In this document: positions 24,231-33,292 of the stretch, one piece after another
Position numbering within the stretch: the stretch's first letter is position 1
Layout of the letters: each line of letters begins with the position of its first letter
Assembly: GCA_031425035.1 (NCBI GenBank)
Contig: JANPIN010000053.1
Coordinates: 46,171-110,170, forward strand
Reading direction: 5' to 3'
DNA from: M3007 sp031425035
GTDB taxonomy: Bacteria; Bacteroidota; Bacteroidia; Chitinophagales; Saprospiraceae
DNA: 64,000 bases
Notes under the pieces: generated by a model
The model's database searches: none
What the model saw: only the letters and a program-made list of their open reading frames with translations
Told to the model about the DNA's origin: nothing
Made by a program: the position numbers and the translations under genes

Positions 24231-26654
24231 ATGATCATCCAGAACATCCGTCTCGCTATACGCCACCTGTATCGCCAAAAAGCGCATACCGCGCTGCACC
24301 TGATCGGCCTGACGCTGGGTATGAGCGTATGTCTGCTCATTGGTTTATTCCTCCGGCATGAACTGAGTTATGATACCTACCATGCCAAGGCTGAACGCAC
24401 GTACCGGGTCAATCAAATCTGGACGGATAACCAGGAAAAGGACTACCATTTTTCCACCCCCTTCCCGCTGGCGGAGGCGCTGCGGACGGACATCCCGGAA
24501 CTGGAACAGGTGGCTAAAGTGCTGCCGGACTATGAATCGATTATCGAAATCGATCCACAGCGCCGGTTCGAGCTGAAAAACGTACTGCTGGCAGAGCCTT
24601 CCCTGCTTAATATTTTTGACATCGAAGTGCTACGCGGTAATGGTTATGAGGCTTTGCGGCAACCCTATCAGGCGCTGTTGACCGAAAAAACGGCGGTCCT
24701 GTTATTTGGCAGGGAAGATCCGATCGGTAAGACCTTTAAGTATAAAAACGAGCATGTGGTCACGGTTGCGGGTCTGATCCGCGATTTACCGGAAAATACC
24801 CAATTGCCCTTTTCCATGCTGCTCGCTTTTACGCCGGCAGAAGATCAGGATCAATGGGGTATGGTCAGCGGCGGTTCTACCTTCGTGGTGTTGCCTGAAA
24901 ACATGGACCCGCATAGTCTGGATGCGCGTCTGAAAGCCATTTATGATAAAAATCTCAACACAAACCCCGATTTACCGCCGGGCAGCCGCTGCGACCTGGC
25001 TTTACAACCTTTGAAAAACGTGCACCTGGAGCCGAAATGGGCCGGTGGCGGGGCCATGGTGGAAGCGGTCAACCCGATGTGGTTATGGTTCTTCGGCAGT
25101 GTTGGCCTGGCCGTTTTACTACTGGCCTGTATTAATTTCATCAATTTATCCACCGCTCAGGCCCTGAACCGCGCCAAAGAAGTGGGCGTACGCAAGTCGG
25201 TCGGCGCCGGGGTACAGCAGTTGGTTGTCCAGTTTATGGGAGAGGCCTGGTTACTGGCGCTGGGCTCGGGTTTGCTGGCCGTTGGCATTACTTACCTGAG
25301 CCTGCCGGAGCTGAACCGGTTAATGGACCGGAAAATATCTTTCGATCTGCTGCATGCTCCCGGTTTGCTGGGCGCTTTGCTGCTGGGTGTCGGCGTGACG
25401 GGTTTACTGGCGGGTCTATATCCGTCCTGGGTCATTGCCCGTTCCAGGCCGTCGGCGGCGCTCAAAACCGGCTGGTCAGCTGGCGACCGGCATTCGGCGG
25501 GACTGCGCAAGGCGCTGGTGGTAGTGCAATTCGCCATTTCGGTGGCCCTGCTGATCGCGTTGACCGTTATTTCCCGGCAAATGTCTTTTATGCGCAACAA
25601 GGATCTGGGTTTTATCAAAGACCACATTATCCTGCTGCCCCTGCCGGATGATCAGAAAAAGGCAGTGTTTGCCGCCGAATTAGCCCAAATACCACAGATC
25701 AAAGATTTTTCCTTCGCCACAAATTCGCCGAGTTCCAACCAGCACTGGGGAACAATCATGTCGTTGAAAGACGGTGATGATCCGAACCGCAAGGACGTGA
25801 CCCTGGTCATGGCCGATGATCATTACGCCAGCATGTACGGTTTCAAATTACTGGCCGGCCGGTTCCTGGAAGCGGCCGACACCAATGTGGTCAATGAAAA
25901 AACCCCGGAAGACCAGCGTTTCCCACTGGCCGTGGTGAATGAAGAACTGGTACGGCAGCTGGGTTTCGCTTCGCCGGAGGCCGCGCTGAACCAACGGTTT
26001 TGGATCGGCATGAACGGCTGGAAACCGCAAATCGTGGGCGTAATAGCGGATTTCAACACGACTTCCCTGCGCAAAAAAGTAAAGCCGACGATGATCTCCC
26101 AGTTTGATAAAGTGTGCCGGACCGCCAATATCCAGATTATGCCTGGCAGTGACCTGCCGGTGACCGTGGCGGCGGTCGAAAAAGCCTGGCAAAAGAGCTT
26201 TCCGACGGGTATTTACGCGTACGAATTCCTGGACGAAAACATCGACAAGTTCTATAAAACCGAAGACCGCCTGTTCAGCCTGTTTCGCATTTTCGCCGGA
26301 CTGGCCATGCTGATCTCCTGCCTGGGACTGTGGGGCCTGGCCACTTTTGCCGCTGAAAGCCGCCGGAAAGAAATTGGCGTGCGCAAGGTGCTGGGTGCTT
26401 CGGCGCAGGGCATCGTGGCGCTCCTTTCCCGCGACTTTCTGGTGCTGGTGGTGCTGGCTATTGCCATCGCCTCTCCCCTCGCCTACTATGGCCTGCATAA
26501 ATGGCTGGCGGATTTCGCCTATCGCATTGATATACAGTGGTGGGTGTTCGCTTTTGCGGGTCTGATAGCGGTAGTCATCGCTTTTTTGACCGTTGGTTTT
26601 CAAAGTGTACGCGCTGCCCTGATCAACCCGGTCAAGAGCCTGCGCAGCGAGTAA
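24231..26654 (+). CDS. ABC permease 2, double MacB-PCD/FtsX
   Basis: This 807-aa protein starts IIQNIRLAIRHLYRQKAHTA, a divergent N-terminus compared with its neighbours. The two cytoplasmic loops are EVGVRKSVGAGVQQL and EIGVRKVLGASAQGI, and the last helix pair is followed by INPVKSLRSE. The region before the sixth helix reads FAGLAMLISCLGLWGLA, nearly identical to permeases 1 and 4. The spacing of 31 and 30 nt to its neighbours implies one transcript with permeases 1 and 3. The periplasmic domains are the least conserved part, as expected if each permease recognises a different partner or substrate (inference). Confidence 0.93.
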   Translation: MIIQNIRLAIRHLYRQKAHTALHLIGLTLGMSVCLLIGLFLRHELSYDTYHAKAERTYRVNQIWTDNQEKDYHFSTPFPLAEALRTDIPELEQVAKVLPDYESIIEIDPQRRFELKNVLLAEPSLLNIFDIEVLRGNGYEALRQPYQALLTEKTAVLLFGREDPIGKTFKYKNEHVVTVAGLIRDLPENTQLPFSMLLAFTPAEDQDQWGMVSGGSTFVVLPENMDPHSLDARLKAIYDKNLNTNPDLPPGSRCDLALQPLKNVHLEPKWAGGGAMVEAVNPMWLWFFGSVGLAVLLLACINFINLSTAQALNRAKEVGVRKSVGAGVQQLVVQFMGEAWLLALGSGLLAVGITYLSLPELNRLMDRKISFDLLHAPGLLGALLLGVGVTGLLAGLYPSWVIARSRPSAALKTGWSAGDRHSAGLRKALVVVQFAISVALLIALTVISRQMSFMRNKDLGFIKDHIILLPLPDDQKKAVFAAELAQIPQIKDFSFATNSPSSNQHWGTIMSLKDGDDPNRKDVTLVMADDHYASMYGFKLLAGRFLEAADTNVVNEKTPEDQRFPLAVVNEELVRQLGFASPEAALNQRFWIGMNGWKPQIVGVIADFNTTSLRKKVKPTMISQFDKVCRTANIQIMPGSDLPVTVAAVEKAWQKSFPTGIYAYEFLDENIDKFYKTEDRLFSLFRIFAGLAMLISCLGLWGLATFAAESRRKEIGVRKVLGASAQGIVALLSRDFLVLVVLAIAIASPLAYYGLHKWLADFAYRIDIQWWVFAFAGLIAVVIAFLTVGFQSVRAALINPVKSLRSE

Positions 26655-26684
26655 GTCCAATTTTCCAACACACACATCCTGATC

Positions 26685-29069
26685 ATGTTCTATAATTACC
26701 TGAAAATCGGTTTCCGGAATCTTGTAAAAAACAAGGTGTACTCCTTCATTAACGTAGGCGGATTAGCCATGGGTTTAGCGGCCTGTCTGGCCATCGGTTT
26801 GTATGTACAGGATGAGTATAGTTATGATCGTTTTCATACTCATTTCCAGGACCTATACCGGGTTACTGAAACCCAGAAACAAGCCGACGGTTATCACCCG
26901 GTAGCCGTAACGCCCGGCCCCTTAGCGCCGTCCTTAGAAGCAGATTTTGCGGAAATTATGCATACCACACGAGTTGGTCAGTGGAGTGGTTTGCTACTGT
27001 CGAAGAAAACTAAAATCGAAGCCAAATCTATTCTGATTACCGACCATACCTTTTTGCAAATGTTCGATTTCCCCCTGGTGATGGGTAACCCCGCCACGGT
27101 TTTTTTGAAGCCGGATGAGATCATTATTAATGAAACGCTGGCCGAGGAATTTTTTGGCCCCCAATGGCGCGAAGCCTCTTTAGTTGGAGAAACGCTCGTG
27201 CTCAATGACCATGATCCGCTCGTGATCGCGGGTGTGGTTCAAAATGTACCAATCAACTCCCATCTGCAGTTCGAGGCTTTACTGCCATTTGAATGGCTGA
27301 TAAAAAATGATGCGTGGAGTAATAAGTGGAGCAGTAATAGTTATCACACGTATTTGCAGTTAAAACCCGGAACCGACATCGCCGGTTTTGAGCAAAAAAT
27401 AGCGCAGCAAATTCACCGCTATGATCCGAATAACGAATCGACCCTGCAATTGCAGCCTTTAAGTGCGGTGTATTTGTACTCCAAATTCGATTTCAAAACC
27501 GATTTCGGCAAACGTGGCGACATTTTTTACGTGCGCATTTTCTCCGCCGTCGGACTGATTGTTCTGCTGATCGCCCTGGTCAACTTCATCAATCTGGCGA
27601 CCGCCCGGGCCTCGCGCCGGGCGCGCGAAGTAGGCGTCCGCAAGAGTGTCGGGGCCAGGCGTCAGAACCTCATCGCGCAGTTTTTAAGCGAGTCGCTGCT
27701 GATGACCACACTGGCCGTCGGTCTGGCCCTGCTACTGGCGGAGGCGTTCATGCCTTTGTTCAGTGAGCTGGCTGATAAACCGCTGACCATTCCTTTTACC
27801 ATCCATAAATTCTGGCTGGGGCTTGGTGCTACTACTGTGCTGATCAGTTTGCTGACAGGTTTATATCCCGCCTTTTTCTTGTCCGCTTACCGGCCGGCAA
27901 AAGTGTTAAAAGGAATATTCAACGAGGGTAGCGGCCATACTTTGCGTAAAACGCTGGTGGTCGGTCAGTTTATGTTATCGGTCGCGCTGGGCATTGGTAC
28001 CATCGTTATTTACCGGCAGTTGCATTTTATACAAAACAAAAACCTGGGATTTGACCAGTCGCAGCTGCTGTACTTCCGCTTAAAAGGCGATGCCCGCGGT
28101 AAGTCCGCTATTTTCAAGGATGAAGTACTGAAACTGCCCGGTGTGGCTTCGGTAACAGCCACCACCAGTAATTTGGTCGACGTCAGTAACTCCACCACCA
28201 TCGAATGGGAAGGTCAGGCACCTAAGGATGAATTCCTGATCACGCAAATGAACGTGGACGCTGATTTTCTGCAAGTGACGGGCATGCAGGTCGCTGCCGG
28301 CCGGAATTTCTCCGCTGCAATCACCAGTGATACGCTGAATAATTTTGGCCACTACCTGATCAATGAAACGGCGGCCAAACGCATGGGGTATACCAGCGAA
28401 AGCGCCCTGGGCAAAAAAGTAAAGTTCTGGGGACTGGATGGCGAAGTGATCGGCGTGCTGAAGGACTTCCATTTCCAGCCTCTAAGCAAGACCATCGAAC
28501 CCTTCGTTTTCCGCTATCGGCCACGAGATTTTTACTTCAATATGCTAGTAAAAACCAGGCCGAACGACCTGCCAGGCACCATTAACGCTATTGAAAAAGC
28601 CTATCGGTCCATCGACCCAAATAACCCTATTTCCTACGGTTTTGTGGACCAGGACCTCGAAAAACAGTACCGCACCGAACAGCGTACGGGCCTGACCGTG
28701 TTTTATTTTTCCCTGCTGGCCGTGCTGATCTCCTGCCTGGGCTTGTTTGGTCTGGCCACGTTCAATGCGGAAACACGCACTAAAGAAATTGGTATTCGTA
28801 AAGTACTGGGTGCCTCCATCCTGGGCATTACCGGGCTGCTGGCCAGGGACTTTTTAAAACTGGTCCTGATCGCTATTGTCATCGCGTCGCCGCCGGCATA
28901 TTATTTTCTGCAAAAGTGGCTGGCGGATTTCGCCTATCGCATTGATATACAGTGGTGGATGTTCGCTGCAGCCGGATGTACGGCCGTCGTTATCGCCACT
29001 TTGACCGTCGGTTTTCAAAGTTTAAAAACCGCGCTGGTCAATCCCGTTAAATCGCTGCGCAGTGAGTAG
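26685..29069 (+). CDS. ABC permease 3, double MacB-PCD/FtsX
   Basis: This 794-aa protein starts MFYNYLKIGFRNLVKNKVYS. The first-half loop is EVGVRKSVGARRQNL and the second EIGIRKVLGASILGI; it ends VNPVKSLRSE. Its codon use is visibly more AT-rich in the first periplasmic domain than in permeases 1, 2 or 4, so it may have had a separate history. The stretch from the seventh helix to the stop (WLADFAYRIDIQWWMF) is almost the same as in permease 2, which suggests gene conversion of the C-terminus. It lies 76 nt before permease 4. Confidence 0.93.
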   Translation: MFYNYLKIGFRNLVKNKVYSFINVGGLAMGLAACLAIGLYVQDEYSYDRFHTHFQDLYRVTETQKQADGYHPVAVTPGPLAPSLEADFAEIMHTTRVGQWSGLLLSKKTKIEAKSILITDHTFLQMFDFPLVMGNPATVFLKPDEIIINETLAEEFFGPQWREASLVGETLVLNDHDPLVIAGVVQNVPINSHLQFEALLPFEWLIKNDAWSNKWSSNSYHTYLQLKPGTDIAGFEQKIAQQIHRYDPNNESTLQLQPLSAVYLYSKFDFKTDFGKRGDIFYVRIFSAVGLIVLLIALVNFINLATARASRRAREVGVRKSVGARRQNLIAQFLSESLLMTTLAVGLALLLAEAFMPLFSELADKPLTIPFTIHKFWLGLGATTVLISLLTGLYPAFFLSAYRPAKVLKGIFNEGSGHTLRKTLVVGQFMLSVALGIGTIVIYRQLHFIQNKNLGFDQSQLLYFRLKGDARGKSAIFKDEVLKLPGVASVTATTSNLVDVSNSTTIEWEGQAPKDEFLITQMNVDADFLQVTGMQVAAGRNFSAAITSDTLNNFGHYLINETAAKRMGYTSESALGKKVKFWGLDGEVIGVLKDFHFQPLSKTIEPFVFRYRPRDFYFNMLVKTRPNDLPGTINAIEKAYRSIDPNNPISYGFVDQDLEKQYRTEQRTGLTVFYFSLLAVLISCLGLFGLATFNAETRTKEIGIRKVLGASILGITGLLARDFLKLVLIAIVIASPPAYYFLQKWLADFAYRIDIQWWMFAAAGCTAVVIATLTVGFQSLKTALVNPVKSLRSE

Positions 29070-29145
29070 CACCCGATCAACATTTGGATTCGCCACTGCC
29101 TGAAACAAACCGGCAGCACAAGGTTACCGGCAAAAAACAAACACG

Positions 29146-31608
29146 ATGTTACAAAATTATATAGTCATTGCTTTACGCAGTCTCCGCAAGAATCGCCTCT
29201 ATTCCAGCCTCAATATTGGCGGACTGGCCATCGGGGTAGCGGCCTGCATGCTGATCCTGCTTTTTGTGACCCATGAATGGAGTTATGACCGCTGGAATCC
29301 ACTGTCTGATCGCATCGTGCGGCCCACCTACCAGATCCGGATCAATGGCTTCGAAGAAAATCATGGCAGTGTCGATGCCGTCGTGGGCCCGGAAGCGGCG
29401 GCTACCCTGCCGGAAATTGAAGCCTGGTGCCGTCTTCGCAAAGCCGGTTCCTGGAACACCCGGACGGAGGGCCAGGCGGAGTCAGGGAGCCGCGAAGAAC
29501 AGGTACTGGCCGTGGACAGCAGTTTCTTTACCGTTTTCCCGCTACAGGTGCTGGCCGGCGATGCCCGACATTGCTTGAATGAGCCTGGTATGCTGGCTAT
29601 TTCCCGGAGTTTGGCGGCGTATTATTTCGGTACCCCGGCCCAGGCGCTGGGACAAACCCTGCTCATTGGCCGCAACAGCCAGCGTCAGCAGGTCAGCGCC
29701 GTCTTCGAGGACATGCCCACGAACACCCACTTCCAGGCCAATATGCTGCTGCCCCTGACCGGTAATGAAGAGTTGAAAAACGCGCCGCCTTACTGGGGTT
29801 ATAACAACCAGTATTTCACTTATTTACTGCTGCGTAAAGGCGTGGATAAGGAAGTTTTCGCCGGAAAATTTGCCGCGCTGGCCGGCGCCAAAGTGGGGGT
29901 GCTTTTACAGGAACTCTTTGCTACCACCACGGCTGACTTTGAAAAAGCCGGTAAAATTGCCCGCTTTGACCTGCAAAACCTGACCGATATCAACCTGCAT
30001 TCCGCCAAGCAATCCGAACTGGCCGCTAACAGCAACATTCGCTATGTCTGGATCCTGGGCGCCATCGCTTTTTTCATCCTGCTCATTGCCTGTATCAACT
30101 TCATGAATCTAGCCACGGCACGCGCTGCGGAACGGGCCCGGGAAGTTGGCGTGCGTAAGGTGCTCGGCAGTTCGCGTCAGGCACTGGCGGCCCAGTTCCT
30201 GGCAGAATCGCTGTCTTTATCGGGCATGGCCATGGTACTGGCGCTCGGACTGGCCGCGCTGGCCTTGCCGGCATTCAGCGAACTGGCGGGTCGTCCGCTG
30301 ACCATGCCCTGGCGCAATCCGACCTTCTGGGCGGTGGTGCTGGGTGGCACCGGCGTAGTGGGTTTGCTGGCGGGCAGTTACCCGGCGTTGTTCCTGTCCG
30401 CATTCAAGACGATCCAGGTGTTGAAAGGGGGTACCGGCGGGGCTACCGGCAGCAAACGAGGCTATTTCCGCAATGGCCTGGTGGTGTTCCAGTTCACCAT
30501 TTCCTCTATTCTAATCATTTCGACCGTGTTGGTTTATAGCCAGTTGCGCTATATGCAACAGAAAAATCTCGGTTTCGATAAAAGCCAGGTACTGATCATT
30601 GAAAATGCCAATGCCTTGGGCGAACAAGCCGCTATTCTGGAAACGCAACTGCGCGAAAACGCCCAGGTAGAAAGTGTGACCCGAACCAATTACCTGCCGC
30701 TGCCGGATAAAGACCGTGGCAACTGCATCATCTCCCCCACCCGGACGACCAAGGGAACCAGTAACGTCGTCCAGCGCTGGCTGGTGGATGCGAACTACCT
30801 GCCAACGCTTGGCATGCAGCTCCAAAGCGGGCGCAATTTCGATCCGGGCCGCGTAACGGATAGTTCGGTCATTATTGTCAATGAAACGGCCGCCAAAGCC
30901 CTCGGTTTTGCCGATCCGATCGGGCAGAAAATGTACCGCTCCAGGTCGAATGATGTAAATTCCAAACCGGAAGATTTCGAGGAACTGACCATCGTCGGCG
31001 TCGTCCGCGATTTCCATTATGAAAGCCTGCATGCCCCGATTGGCGGCCTGTTTCTACAGTTCGGCCGACCCAACGGCGCTATTTCCCTGCGCTTAAGCGG
31101 CGCGAATGCCGCTCAGGTGATCGCCGATCTGGAAAAGAAATGGCAGGCTTTGACGCCCGATCAGGCAGTGAGCTACCACTTCATGGATGAATCGTTGAAT
31201 CGCCGGTACGCCGCCGAAAGACGCGTCGGGCTGATTGCGTCCATCTTTGCCGGGCTCTCCATCCTGGTGTCCTGCCTGGGTTTATTCGGCCTGGCCGTGT
31301 ACACTACCCAGCAGCGGACCAAGGAAATCGGGGTGCGTAAAGTACTGGGCGCCAGTGTGACCAGCATTGCCAGCCTGCTGACCCTGGATTTCCTGAAACT
31401 CGTGCTGGTGGCCATCGTTATTGCCTCCCCGCTGGCCGCCTGGATCATGCGGCAGTGGCTACAGGACTTTGCCTACCGCATTGAAATTCACTGGTGGGTG
31501 TTCCTGCTGGCCGGACTTTTCGCCACCCTCATCGCCTTTATAACCGTCAGTTTTCAAAGTGTGAAAGCGGCGCTGGCCAACCCGGTGAAAAGCCTGCGCA
31601 ACGAGTGA
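29146..31608 (+). CDS. ABC permease 4, double MacB-PCD/FtsX
   Basis: This 820-aa protein starts MLQNYIVIALRSLRKNRLYS, similar to permease 1. Loops are EVGVRKVLGSSRQAL and EIGVRKVLGASVTSI; the end is ANPVKSLRNE. The first periplasmic domain includes an extra segment around residues 90-125 (NTRTEGQAESGSREEQ) absent from permease 1. It is the last of the compact first group; a REP-like palindrome follows 5 nt after the stop, then an oppositely oriented cyclase gene. A transcript from the adaptor would probably end about here. Confidence 0.93.
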   Translation: MLQNYIVIALRSLRKNRLYSSLNIGGLAIGVAACMLILLFVTHEWSYDRWNPLSDRIVRPTYQIRINGFEENHGSVDAVVGPEAAATLPEIEAWCRLRKAGSWNTRTEGQAESGSREEQVLAVDSSFFTVFPLQVLAGDARHCLNEPGMLAISRSLAAYYFGTPAQALGQTLLIGRNSQRQQVSAVFEDMPTNTHFQANMLLPLTGNEELKNAPPYWGYNNQYFTYLLLRKGVDKEVFAGKFAALAGAKVGVLLQELFATTTADFEKAGKIARFDLQNLTDINLHSAKQSELAANSNIRYVWILGAIAFFILLIACINFMNLATARAAERAREVGVRKVLGSSRQALAAQFLAESLSLSGMAMVLALGLAALALPAFSELAGRPLTMPWRNPTFWAVVLGGTGVVGLLAGSYPALFLSAFKTIQVLKGGTGGATGSKRGYFRNGLVVFQFTISSILIISTVLVYSQLRYMQQKNLGFDKSQVLIIENANALGEQAAILETQLRENAQVESVTRTNYLPLPDKDRGNCIISPTRTTKGTSNVVQRWLVDANYLPTLGMQLQSGRNFDPGRVTDSSVIIVNETAAKALGFADPIGQKMYRSRSNDVNSKPEDFEELTIVGVVRDFHYESLHAPIGGLFLQFGRPNGAISLRLSGANAAQVIADLEKKWQALTPDQAVSYHFMDESLNRRYAAERRVGLIASIFAGLSILVSCLGLFGLAVYTTQQRTKEIGVRKVLGASVTSIASLLTLDFLKLVLVAIVIASPLAAWIMRQWLQDFAYRIEIHWWVFLLAGLFATLIAFITVSFQSVKAALANPVKSLRNE

Positions 31609-31613
31609 TGTAC

Positions 31614-31632
31614 GGCGGACTTTTAGTTCGCC
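31614..31632 (+). repeat. REP-like palindrome after permease 4
   Basis: GGCGGACTTTTAGTTCGCC is an 8-bp-arm hairpin with a 3-nt loop and one mismatch, belonging to the same family as the elements at 35680-35763 and 38222-38331. It begins 5 nt after the stop codon, preceded by GTAC. Confidence 0.75.
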
Positions 31633-31710
31633 GACTGAAAACGCCGATCATGTTTTATCCGTGAAGAAAATTTTGACGGAGGATAAAATGTATAAAAAAC
31701 CACCTTGCTC

Positions 31711-33030
31711 TTACCTGGCGGACACATAGTACATTTCGAGTTCTCCCTTGTTTTTCGCGGCGATCTTTCCTCTGTAGTCCCACTGGAATTCCTCCACGAT
31801 GATGGCCCGTGCGGCACCGCTGACATTGATGAAACCGGCCTCGCAGGCTTCTTCCATGCGGGCGGCGGTGTTGACCGTATCGCCCCACAGGTCATACGCG
31901 AATTTTTTGGTACCGACTACCCCCGCGACCACCGGACCGAAGTGAATGCCAATACGGGCTTCGAAGGCCGTTTTACCTTCCGCCTGCCGGGAAGCAAGGC
32001 GTTTTTTGAGAAAAACCTGGATTTGTAGCGCTGCCCGGATTATATCCGCCGGACTTTCATTGCGGTCAGAGAGTCCGCTGGCACAGATATACGCATCGCC
32101 CACGGTTTTGATTTTTTCAATCCGTTTGCGGCCGATCATTTCATCGAAGGCGGAAAAACACTGGTCCAGTTCGGCGACCAGTTCCTCCGGGGTTAATTGT
32201 TCGGCCACTTGTGTAAAACGCACAAAATCAATGAACATGACCGTTGTCCGTTCGTAGCGCCGGGCGGCCACCCGGTTGCGCACCGTCAGTTCGGCCGCCA
32301 CGGCCTGGGGCAGGATGTTGAGCAGCAGTTGCTCGCTGCGACGGCGTTTCTCTTCGATCATCGCGTTTTTTTCGGCCATTTCTCCCCGGATGCGCCGGTG
32401 AGCACGCTGGCGGGAATAGTAGAAAAACACAGCCAACAGGGCCAGTCCGGATAAAGCAGCCAGTAAAACCCGGGTTTCATAGTCCTTTTGATTGCTTCTG
32501 GCGGCCAGTTCCTCGACATGTTGCCGATTCAGATCCATGGTCTGTTTTCGATACTGCTGTTCCAGGAGTATAGCATGCGCCTGTTGCCAGCGGTAAGCCG
32601 CCGGATAATCCCCCAATTTAGCGCAGAGCGTATATAATTTTTCGGTAGCCTGCAGCGGATAACTGGTCATTTCTGCCGCCGAGGCCGCCGTTTTAGCCTG
32701 CTCATATAAACGGATTGCGTCTGGCAAACGGCCGCCACGTTCCGCCAGATCGGCGGCGAGCCAGGCGATTTCTGTTTCTTGCTGTTGGTCTTTCAGTTGT
32801 ACGGCCAGGCGCAGCGCCTGCTCCGCATATACCGCCGCCTGTTTAGGATTGTTCGCCCCCTCCGCACGAGCCAGTTGAGCACTGATTTCCAGTTTTTCCT
32901 GAGCCGTAGTAGCCTGCCGCAGCCGTGACTCCAGGTCTGGTATGTTTTGCGACCACGCCGTACCGGAAATGAAAACAGCCAGCAGTATAGTAAAAACAGG
33001 GTGACCAGCCATCGTAAAGCTTATGGGCAT
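31711..33030 (-). CDS. Class III adenylate/guanylate cyclase with TPR-like sensor
   Basis: This 439-aa protein has a signal peptide (about 1-27; a start at the internal Met 7 is also possible), a periplasmic helical TPR-like domain (30-180), one membrane helix (about 188-205), a helical linker with LLLNILPQAVAAEL, and a class III cyclase domain. The metal site starts at MFIDFVRFT (Asp 268), with KIKTVGDAYICASGL, IGIHFGPVVAGVVG and the late YDLWGDTVNTAARME. It would make cAMP or cGMP in the cytosol in response to a periplasmic signal. It interrupts the permease array in opposite orientation, which may be regulatory or accidental. Confidence 0.93.
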   Translation of the reverse strand: MPISFTMAGHPVFTILLAVFISGTAWSQNIPDLESRLRQATTAQEKLEISAQLARAEGANNPKQAAVYAEQALRLAVQLKDQQQETEIAWLAADLAERGGRLPDAIRLYEQAKTAASAAEMTSYPLQATEKLYTLCAKLGDYPAAYRWQQAHAILLEQQYRKQTMDLNRQHVEELAARSNQKDYETRVLLAALSGLALLAVFFYYSRQRAHRRIRGEMAEKNAMIEEKRRRSEQLLLNILPQAVAAELTVRNRVAARRYERTTVMFIDFVRFTQVAEQLTPEELVAELDQCFSAFDEMIGRKRIEKIKTVGDAYICASGLSDRNESPADIIRAALQIQVFLKKRLASRQAEGKTAFEARIGIHFGPVVAGVVGTKKFAYDLWGDTVNTAARMEEACEAGFINVSGAARAIIVEEFQWDYRGKIAAKNKGELEMYYVSAR

Positions 33031-33081
33031 CGATTGGAAGAATTTGGGAGGCGACCACGAGTGCCGCTATTTAAAGAGGAG

Positions 33082-33089
33082 CAAAAGTA
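33082..33089 (-). promoter_or_regulatory. Possible -7 box for the cyclase gene
   Basis: The minus strand reads TACTTTTG, matching the Bacteroidota TAnnTTTG -7 consensus, about 50 nt before the cyclase start. No TTG at the right distance upstream is visible, so this is only a candidate. Confidence 0.25.
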
Positions 33090-33292
33090 AGGACAGTTGC
33101 ACCTGATTCAGAGCGGGTCCGGGTTTTAGACTTTGGCTGCACGTTTACGTACAAGACTGTTCATTATCGGACAGATTATTCGTCACTTCAGTAATTAAAT
33201 CTCTGAATATCAACCAGATGCAAAGATGGCATAGTATTCGAAAAGTTTAATGATCGTAGCTTGTATAAGCCTGGTCTCAAAAAAAAATATCC

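Noticed and set aside
25848..26675. 275-codon minus-strand frame in permease 2
   Set aside because: Antisense shadow of the permease, repeated in kind in the other permeases because their C-terminal DNA is alike.
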